A stretch of DNA of 64,000 nt, taken from contig NZ_CP157005.1 in the NCBI RefSeq assembly GCF_039904985.1, positions 1 through 64,000 of the forward strand. Direction: 5' to 3'. The notes beneath the pieces were generated by a model. It saw nothing but the letters and a program-made list of their open reading frames with translations, did not search any database and was not told the DNA's origin. The stretch comes from Methylomonas sp. AM2-LC (GTDB lineage Bacteria > Pseudomonadota > Gammaproteobacteria > Methylococcales > Methylomonadaceae). A program made the translations under genes and the position numbers. Positions within the stretch are counted from its first letter, which is position 1. Each line of letters opens with the position of its first letter. This document shows, one piece after another, positions 58,109 to 64,000 of this stretch.

Positions 58109-58776
58109 CGCAACGATTTAGCTCAGACTCCACCCACCCAATACTGTACAGTTTTCGTCGCTGCCCTTATGCCATGCGTGCGCGTCTGGCTATCTGGGTT
58201 TCTGGGCTTTGCGTGGTGTTAAGGGAAGTTGAATTACGCCAAAAACCTTTAGCTTTATTGGATATTTCTGCCAAAGCAACTGTGCCAGTACTGCAACTGA
58301 AAACAGGCCAAGTACTTGATGAAAGCCTGGATATTATGTTTTGGGCTTTACAACAAAACGACCCTGAACACTGGCTTGCGCCAGCTAGCCTAAAAGAGGC
58401 TCAGTACCTGATAGACTGGAACGATACTGAATTTAAAGGTGCTCTGGATCGCTATAAATACGCTGATCGCTACCCTGACTACCCTGCTAACTATTATCGC
58501 CAACAAGCTGAATTGTTTTTAGCTGAACTTGAACAACGCTTAACTCATCAAGACTTTTTATGTGCTGCGCATTTCAGTTTGGCAGACGCAGCAATATTAC
58601 CCTTTATTCGGCAGTTAGCAGCTGTAGATGACGAATGGTTTAAACACTGTCGCTATAACGCTGTGAAACAGTGGCTATTCGCATTTACAAACTCCGCAAA
58701 CTTTATGGCTATCATGAACAAATATCAAGCTTGGCAAGTTGATGACCCAATAACCCTATTCTATAAAACAGCCTAA
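58105..58776 (+). CDS. Glutathione S-transferase family protein
   Basis: The 223-residue protein has an N-terminal thioredoxin-like GST domain with CPYAMRARLAI (C-P-Y-A site) at about residues 21-31 and a helical C-terminal domain from about 85. The start at 58105 overlaps the nitroreductase stop codon as ATGA, preferred over an ATG 24 bases upstream. Conjugation or thiol transfer is inferred; the N-terminal Cys is typical of Omega/Beta-like classes. Confidence 0.88.
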   Translation: MTQRFSSDSTHPILYSFRRCPYAMRARLAIWVSGLCVVLREVELRQKPLALLDISAKATVPVLQLKTGQVLDESLDIMFWALQQNDPEHWLAPASLKEAQYLIDWNDTEFKGALDRYKYADRYPDYPANYYRQQAELFLAELEQRLTHQDFLCAAHFSLADAAILPFIRQLAAVDDEWFKHCRYNAVKQWLFAFTNSANFMAIMNKYQAWQVDDPITLFYKTA

Positions 58777-58798
58777 GGTTATTGGATGCGAACAGTGT

Positions 58799-59920
58799 TT
58801 ATTCTCGACTAACCGCTACGTTATAGCCTTGATGTTTCAATAGCGCATGCTTTTGCGCTTGTTGAAGATCGTGCGCCACCATTTCACTGACCATTTCCTG
58901 AAACGTAATTTGCGGTTCCCAGCCTAATCTTTGTTTAGCTTTACTTGGATCGCCTAATAAGGTTTCGACTTCTGCAGGCCTAAAATAACGTGGATCAATT
59001 GCTACAATCGTTTGCCCAATTTGTAGGTTTGGGGCTTTATCACCTGAAATTCCAGTCACAACAGCCGTTTCTTCAACACCTTGGCCTTCCCAGCGCAAAC
59101 TAATACCCAATTCTTTAGCAGCAAGTTCGATAAACTGGCGCACAGAGTATTGCACACCGGTCGCAATGACAAAATCTTCTGGTGTGTCCTGCTGTAACAT
59201 CATCCATTGCATACGTACATAATCCTTGGCATGCCCCCAATCTCGCAACGAATCCATATTCCCCATGTAAAGACATTGTTCCAAGCCTAAAGCAATATTA
59301 CTTAAACCACGTGTAATTTTGCGGGTGACAAAGGTTTCTCCTCGGCGAGGGGATTCATGATTAAACAATATACCATTACAAGCAAACATACCGTATGCTT
59401 CGCGATAATTGACAGTAATCCAGTAAGCATAAAGCTTGGCTACAGCATAAGGAGACCTAGGATAAAACGGAGTGGTTTCTTTTTGCGGAATTTCCTGCAC
59501 TAAGCCATAAAGTTCAGAAGTGGAAGCCTGATAAAACTTGGCAGTTTTTTCCATTCCCAAAAATCGCATCGCCTCAAGTAATCGCAAAGTACCAATAGCA
59601 TCAACATCCGCTGTGTATTCTGGAGATTCAAACGAGACGGCAACATGACTCATTGCACCCAGGTTATAAATTTCGTTTGGCTTTATCTCACTCAATAGCC
59701 GAGTCAAATTCGAACTATCGGTTAAATCTCCATAATGCAGATAAAATTTTGGATTTTTAATATGCGGATCTTGATAGATATGATCTACCCGTTCGGTATT
59801 AAAAAGAGAGGCTCGTCGTTTGATACCATGTACTTCATATCCTTTATCCAACAGGAATTCTGCTAAATATGAACCATCCTGACCGGTTATGCCGGTAATT
59901 AATGCGACCTGTTTTCCCAT
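58799..59920 (-). CDS. gmd: GDP-mannose 4,6-dehydratase
   Basis: Gmd converts GDP-mannose to GDP-4-keto-6-deoxymannose for fucose and related sugars of the cell surface. The 373-residue protein has the NADP-binding [15 protein letters not shown] motif near the N terminus. The catalytic Ser-Thr region and [15 protein letters not shown] with the active Tyr-x-x-x-Lys follow. The ATG at 59920 gives the family start; a longer frame was rejected. fcl or other sugar genes are absent from the window. Confidence 0.97.
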   Translation of the reverse strand: MGKQVALITGITGQDGSYLAEFLLDKGYEVHGIKRRASLFNTERVDHIYQDPHIKNPKFYLHYGDLTDSSNLTRLLSEIKPNEIYNLGAMSHVAVSFESPEYTADVDAIGTLRLLEAMRFLGMEKTAKFYQASTSELYGLVQEIPQKETTPFYPRSPYAVAKLYAYWITVNYREAYGMFACNGILFNHESPRRGETFVTRKITRGLSNIALGLEQCLYMGNMDSLRDWGHAKDYVRMQWMMLQQDTPEDFVIATGVQYSVRQFIELAAKELGISLRWEGQGVEETAVVTGISGDKAPNLQIGQTIVAIDPRYFRPAEVETLLGDPSKAKQRLGWEPQITFQEMVSEMVAHDLQQAQKHALLKHQGYNVAVSRE

Positions 59921-60143
59921 ACAATTCCTAAACAAAAAAAGAAACTCATTTCCAATATTGAGTACACAAACCAATTTTTGTAATTCTACCGCAAAGTTAA
60001 TAAAAGATTATTACAAAATGAATCAGCGTTATAAACTGAAGGAGGGGAATTAAATATTGATATAGAGGCATCGCTTAAAAAGTTGAAATCAACTATTACT
60101 TTCAAACATCTAATGCCTATGACCAAATATGGTCTACCAACAA

Positions 60144-60177
60144 ATAAAACACATCAATAGTCATTGATGTGTTTTAT
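60144..60177. terminator. Perfect 15-bp stem terminator
   Basis: Arms at 60144-60158 and 60163-60177 pair exactly (core ACACATCAAT) around a four-base loop. It begins 32 bases past the stop of the minus-strand gene at 60210, and T runs flank the stem. It most likely ends that gene's transcript. Confidence 0.8.
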
Positions 60178-60209
60178 GGAGACTAAGCCAACAATGCTAA
60201 ATTTTTAAA

Positions 60210-60512
60210 CTATGCCGCCAAGGTGGCAAGAGCAGATAAACGGCTTTCCAGTTCTGCCTCAACTAAGGCATCATAATGTCGCTGTAAGGTAAAGTCGGTT
60301 GGGCGCGGAAATAAACCTTGCTCAATTTCTGCCCGCAATTGGGTAATATAGTGGCGTCTTAGCACTGAATCTTCAGGAAGAATCAGCGCATTTTCATCAG
60401 ATTGACCAGTCAGTTCCGATTTTGCTTTCAAAGCAAATTTAGCATGCCAAGTTTCAGGCAAAAATAAATAAACCGCAAACAGCAGCACCATTAACAATAA
60501 AATTTCATTCAT
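60210..60512 (-). CDS. Small membrane-anchored hypothetical protein
   Basis: The 100-residue protein has one N-terminal helix (about residues 2-19, EILLLMVLLFAVYLFLP) and a charged helical tail with two similar motifs (LRRHYITQLRAE and LQRHYDALVEAE). These look like an internal repeat. It may be a small scaffold or anchor protein. I recognise no named family. It is followed by a strong terminator. Confidence 0.7.
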   Translation of the reverse strand: MNEILLLMVLLFAVYLFLPETWHAKFALKAKSELTGQSDENALILPEDSVLRRHYITQLRAEIEQGLFPRPTDFTLQRHYDALVEAELESRLSALATLAA

Positions 60513-60851
60513 ACTTCACTCCTAAATAACCATCAAAACGGCAAAAATTAAATAAGCCCGGCTAACATTCTAGTTAACGAAGATGGCCGGCAACAGCTAA
60601 CGCTAAAAAGCATACTGTTCTTTCTAGATGCTTAACAAAAAGCATCGCTCATTATACAAGCAACTTTTGCACCAATTTATGTATTTATTGAAATACGTGT
60701 ATTCCTGCTATTTTTAAAACCCATTTTGATGACTATTGTCACAAAAATTGTCTCAAATACCACAAAACTTATAATGAATTAATGTTCATATTTCAGCAGA
60801 GTTACAGAAATTGGTCTAAAATTAACAACGTGTTTATATGGGAGCTGAAAA
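60513..60851. other. 339-base divergent spacer
   Basis: This stretch lies between the small membrane gene and a lipoprotein gene. I see a weak AAGCAT/ATGCTT inverted pair near 60610 and otherwise nothing but AT-rich DNA that presumably carries both promoters. Confidence 0.5.
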
Positions 60852-61406
60852 ATGCAATGCATACGTGCCTTTATGCCGGGAATGAATAAATTCCCTTTAA
60901 TATTGTTTGTATTGATATTGTCTGGTTGCGCAACAACCGAAAAGCTAAAACTTACCCAGCCAGCAGAAAAGTTTTCGTCTTCTGGAAATAACAAAGCCGC
61001 TCAGGAAGCTTTGCAATTACAAGGCCACCCTTATGTTCCGGGTGGAAAATCTCCCAATGAAGGCTTTGACTGTAGCGGCCTTGTATTTTATGTCTATAAA
61101 AAACAAGGACTTAATTTACCAAGAGATACCTGGTCACTTGCCAATCAGCTACCCACTATACAACTTAATCAGCGTCAACCGGGGGACTTGGTATTTTTCA
61201 ACATAAACACCAAACCTTTATCACACGTTGGCATATATGTCGGACATGACAAGTTTGTACATGCCCCCAGCTCTCATACCGGCAAAGTAATGGTTTCCGA
61301 CCTTAACCAGCCTTATTGGCGAGAACGCTTTACCGCAGTACGTCGTCCTTCTCACAACCCTGTTTCTTTAAACGATACTACAAACCAAATCTGTTTATTG
61401 AATTAG
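60852..61406 (+). CDS. NlpC/P60-family lipoprotein, probable peptidoglycan endopeptidase
   Basis: The 184-residue protein has a lipoprotein signal with lipobox LSGC at residues 23-26, so it is probably lipid-anchored. An NlpC/P60 domain follows, with catalytic Cys in DCSGL, His in SHVGIYVG and a second His in KFVHAP. Such enzymes cut stem-peptide bonds. The ATG at 60852 has a GGGAG RBS eight bases upstream; internal ATGs at 60872 and 60882 are alternatives. The family includes the E. coli cell-wall hydrolases Spr/MepS and NlpC. Confidence 0.9.
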   Translation: MQCIRAFMPGMNKFPLILFVLILSGCATTEKLKLTQPAEKFSSSGNNKAAQEALQLQGHPYVPGGKSPNEGFDCSGLVFYVYKKQGLNLPRDTWSLANQLPTIQLNQRQPGDLVFFNINTKPLSHVGIYVGHDKFVHAPSSHTGKVMVSDLNQPYWRERFTAVRRPSHNPVSLNDTTNQICLLN

Positions 61407-61410
61407 TGGT

Positions 61411-62082
61411 TTATATAAACCACTCAACCACCGATTCCATGTTTTGTCTAGTTTTTTCACGAGCAGGTATTCCTTTTCGGTAGCCAAAAGCGAGCAGATA
61501 AGCAAGCCCCCAACTTTCCAGATCAACCCCAAAATCATTTACCAACACCTGTTCCAATGCCGTCTTCTCAAATCCTTCAATTGGACAGGAATCAATGCCT
61601 ATCATTGCCGCAGATGTCATCATATTTGCAAATGGCAAATAGGTTTGTCTGATTGACCATTCACTCATGCCTTGTTCGGAATCCAACAAGGCATAATCAT
61701 AGCGTTGAAATTTCTCAATGATAGCTGTTCGCGCCAGTACAGCCGGCTCAGGAAAGCCCTGTACTTGACGCATAAAATTCTGCACATAATCACTGTCATA
61801 ACGCATAAAACAACTTTTACGAAACAAGCATACAATCACATGACTGGCGGTAGGCAATTGTTTTTGTCCACCCCAAGTATGCACTCTTAACTTCTCGCGT
61901 AATTCCATATTCTGGACCACCAGAAACTTCCATGGCTCAATCCCAAAAGAACTAGGTGATAAACGCCCAGTTTCCAAAATAAAGCCAAAATCCTCATCGC
62001 TTATTTTTTGCGTCGCATCAAATTCTTTACAAGCATGCCGAAACCAATAAGCATCAATAATTTCTTGTTTTTTTATACTCAT
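61411..62082 (-). CDS. Nitroreductase-family NAD(P)H oxidoreductase (NfsB-like)
   Basis: The 223-residue flavoprotein has the FMN-binding segments RHACKEFD, RLSPSSFGIEPWKFLVV and FANMMTSAAMIGIDSCPIEG. It is closer to NfsB-type reductases than the shorter nitroreductase at 57500-58108. The physiological substrate is unknown. The upstream DUF5765 gene ends six bases before its start, so they may be co-expressed. Confidence 0.9.
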   Translation of the reverse strand: MSIKKQEIIDAYWFRHACKEFDATQKISDEDFGFILETGRLSPSSFGIEPWKFLVVQNMELREKLRVHTWGGQKQLPTASHVIVCLFRKSCFMRYDSDYVQNFMRQVQGFPEPAVLARTAIIEKFQRYDYALLDSEQGMSEWSIRQTYLPFANMMTSAAMIGIDSCPIEGFEKTALEQVLVNDFGVDLESWGLAYLLAFGYRKGIPAREKTRQNMESVVEWFI

Positions 62083-62088
62083 AACAGA

Positions 62089-62841
62089 TTAGAGACTATC
62101 ACCGACTTCACGCTGATAAAATGGCCATTTTTTAACATGTAAATGTTTTCTAATTGGCGTTTTAATTACCGATACACATAATGCAATGGAGAACAAACAC
62201 CATACTGCACAATACTCGTTTGGATCATCAGTAGTAATATCTGAAATCCAAGGGCCTATGAGGTAATGAAAAGCGACAAAACGCCATGAACCATAAATAA
62301 TAGGCATAACAAACGCAGCCAAAATATATGAAAACGCGTGCAAACCCCAGTTAAATCCGAGTAACCAAGTCACAGGGTTAGACATGAGGCCGTTTAGCGG
62401 CATTTGCCAGGCAATATGCCAATCACCAGATACTGAACAAGTCTGTACACCACAAAACCCTTCCACGCCAGGAACACAATTACCAGCCCAGGCAAATGGG
62501 AACATTTTAATTAACATTGCCAGAGAGCTAATTGCACAGAAAGTGTAGACTGTCGTTCTAATTTTGAGTTTGACACTTTCGGGAATGAAATACATAGCCA
62601 CCATATTCACAAAAAATGGCTGAAAAGCAATATGCAGATACCCCAACAAGGTTAAAACCTGATTATTAGGGTTGTCACACAGATTAATATAGACATACGT
62701 TGCAGCTTGCAATAATTCCATCAATGCAAAATAGGTCAAAGGAATCCACAATTCCTTGGATTCGCCTTTATAAGCCACATAAACTGCAGTAGCCAAACCT
62801 GCCGCAGCCAATACCCCTGATGCCTCTCCACTCCAACACAT
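62089..62841 (-). CDS. DUF5765-family membrane protein
   Basis: The 250-residue protein starts MCWSGEASG and has about six hydrophobic segments. A Cys-containing loop (CVPGVEGFCGVQTCSVSGD) has four cysteines and a Trp-rich region follows (DWHIAWQMP). It resembles the DUF5765 membrane family, whose function is not known. The assignment rests on recollection of that family's N terminus and is moderately sure. Confidence 0.65.
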   Translation of the reverse strand: MCWSGEASGVLAAAGLATAVYVAYKGESKELWIPLTYFALMELLQAATYVYINLCDNPNNQVLTLLGYLHIAFQPFFVNMVAMYFIPESVKLKIRTTVYTFCAISSLAMLIKMFPFAWAGNCVPGVEGFCGVQTCSVSGDWHIAWQMPLNGLMSNPVTWLLGFNWGLHAFSYILAAFVMPIIYGSWRFVAFHYLIGPWISDITTDDPNEYCAVWCLFSIALCVSVIKTPIRKHLHVKKWPFYQREVGDSL

Positions 62842-63008
62842 GGACTTACCCCTTTGTAATTATTATGACGCGGGATAAATCCCACAAAAGCTCGGAATTA
62901 TTACATAAATCTGTCGTTATGCAGAGCATTTGTCTTTTAAATATTAATTTTTTATTACATCAATCTACTCAGTGGCGTATAAAAAAGCCATCAATGTGGT
63001 GCGTAGCT

Positions 63009-63563
63009 CTATTTGATCACTTGAAACAAATAAAAATCGACTTGTCCTGCTGATTTTTTCTTGAGTAAATCCCAATTAGCCGGCAAATCCGACAATTCAA
63101 CATTTCGTTCGGCTTCTATATAAATTTTAGCGTAATTAGCCAACCAACCTCCTTGTTCAAGTTGCTGACACGTTACAGGTATGAGATTTTGTCGAAAAGG
63201 AGGGTCTATAAACACCAAATCAAAACATTGTGGCGTTTGCTGCAAAAATCGCAATGCATCTGAAACTATTAGCTGCACCTGCTTTGCAGCTAATAGCTCA
63301 GTATTCTGCCGAAGCTTTTGACAGGCAGAGTGATTACTCTCTACCTGTACAACGCTTTTTGCACCTCTGGATGCAGCTTCAAAACTTAAAGCACCACTAC
63401 CCGCAAACAGATCGAGACAACGACTATTTACAACATCTGTTTGCAGCCAGTTAAACAATGTTTCTCTGACTCTATCCGGTGTAGGCCGCAAGCCGGGAAC
63501 ATCATCAAAGACAATATGCCGGCTGCGCCATTCTCCACCAATAATACGCAGCTTATTACTCAC
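63009..63563 (-). CDS. rsmD: 16S rRNA (guanine966-N2)-methyltransferase RsmD
   Basis: RsmD methylates G966 of 16S rRNA in the assembled 30S subunit. The 184-residue protein has the SAM-binding LDLFAGSGALSFEA motif and the catalytic IDPPFR. Translation starts at a GTG at 63563, two bases after the stop of the M16 peptidase gene, so the two are coupled. The pairing with M16 peptidases is common in gammaproteobacteria. Confidence 0.96.
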   Translation of the reverse strand: MSNKLRIIGGEWRSRHIVFDDVPGLRPTPDRVRETLFNWLQTDVVNSRCLDLFAGSGALSFEAASRGAKSVVQVESNHSACQKLRQNTELLAAKQVQLIVSDALRFLQQTPQCFDLVFIDPPFRQNLIPVTCQQLEQGGWLANYAKIYIEAERNVELSDLPANWDLLKKKSAGQVDFYLFQVIK

Positions 63564-63565
63564 CC

Positions 63566-64000
63566 CTACTTACCACCAACGGTAATCGTTTGTAGCAATT
63601 CTGGGCGTACACGACGTTGAAACGCATCCTTAATATCTGCTGTGGTTATAGCGTCCACCTTACTGGAAAAAGTTTCCAAATAATCTAAAGGCTGTTGATA
63701 AAAACCAATCATCGTTACGTAATCAGTTAATTTACTATTGGTATCAATACGCATGGCGAATCCACCCGTAATATTTTGCTTGGCCGCTTTTAACTCAGCA
63801 TCACTCGGACCATTAGAGATAAAGTTACTCAAAGTGGTATTCATCACTTCGATAGCTTTGGCAGCTTGGTCATTCCGAGTTTGTAGACCAATAGTAAAAG
63901 GCCCCTGACGATATAAAGGTGCAAATTGACTAGAGGCACTATAAGCTAATCCGCGTTTTTCACGCACTTCATCGAACAATTTTGAGACTAAACTTCCTCC
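63566..64000 (-). CDS. M16-family peptidase, 5' end beyond the window
   Basis: The reading frame is open from the window edge (first readable residues GGSLVSKLF, then DEVREKRGLAYS) and stops at 63566. The segment is the C-terminal half of an insulinase/pitrilysin-type subunit, with the R-x-x-x-G-L-A-Y signature of the partner domain. The zinc-binding HxxEH part, if it exists, lies outside. This half alone may belong to a non-catalytic partner subunit. Confidence 0.9.
   Translation of the reverse strand, partial: GGSLVSKLFDEVREKRGLAYSASSQFAPLYRQGPFTIGLQTRNDQAAKAIEVMNTTLSNFISNGPSDAELKAAKQNITGGFAMRIDTNSKLTDYVTMIGFYQQPLDYLETFSSKVDAITTADIKDAFQRRVRPELLQTITVGGK

Overview
The window is ordinary chromosomal DNA of a low-GC (roughly 40%) gammaproteobacterium. 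It opens at the first base of dnaA, so numbering probably starts at the origin-proximal gene. Support for a gammaproteobacterium is the bamA-skp-fabZ-lpxA-rnhB-dnaE run, rnr-rlmB, ubiK, comM, hslR, uppP and an Hsp15/RlmB/RsmD complement. A hopanoid-type RND exporter (HpnN-like), a flavocytochrome c sulfide dehydrogenase pair and a HrcA/CIRCE-type groE control fit a Methylococcales-like methanotroph, but that placement is inference. I saw no rRNA, tRNA, CRISPR array, insertion sequence or prophage.

Layout. 1-4.7 kb: dnaA, a tiny membrane protein, a MoeB/ThiF enzyme and groES-groEL behind a perfect CIRCE operator. 4.7-13.7 kb, all on the minus strand: rnr-rlmB-cytochrome c-flavocytochrome c dehydrogenase, a secreted protein, a giant DUF748/AsmA-like protein and hslR. 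14.1-25.6 kb: the accessory region of most interest. It holds a CRP-type regulator, a CHASE2 class III cyclase, and two tandem copies of a two-gene cassette (large FecR-TPR-outer-membrane-barrel protein plus small membrane-anchored Cys-rich protein). The leaders of both large genes carry a CRP-like palindrome. 25.8-34.2 kb: bamA, skp, fabZ, lpxA, rnhB, dnaE, with lpxD and lpxB absent from their usual places. 34.3-46.2 kb: exbBD with a relic of tonB, kup, an FAH-family hydrolase, an RlpA-like protein, a DUF815 ATPase, an HDOD protein and various small genes. 46.4-52.8 kb, minus strand: motAB, the HpnN-like exporter, a CaCA antiporter and uppP. 53-64 kb: icd, a Cys-rich MarR regulator with ubiK, comM, a nitroreductase with a GST, gmd, an NlpC/P60 lipoprotein, a second nitroreductase, DUF5765, rsmD and a truncated M16 peptidase.

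How the genes may work together. Most of the window is housekeeping: replication, protein folding, RNA decay, envelope biogenesis, motility and ion transport. The 14-25.6 kb block reads as a possible self-contained cyclic-nucleotide circuit. Envelope proteins with periplasmic FecR and TPR parts would lie upstream of a membrane cyclase with a periplasmic CHASE2 sensor. A CRP homologue that keeps its cyclic-nucleotide residues would act on CRP-like sites in front of the envelope genes. That link is inferred from gene order, paralogy and site sequence only.
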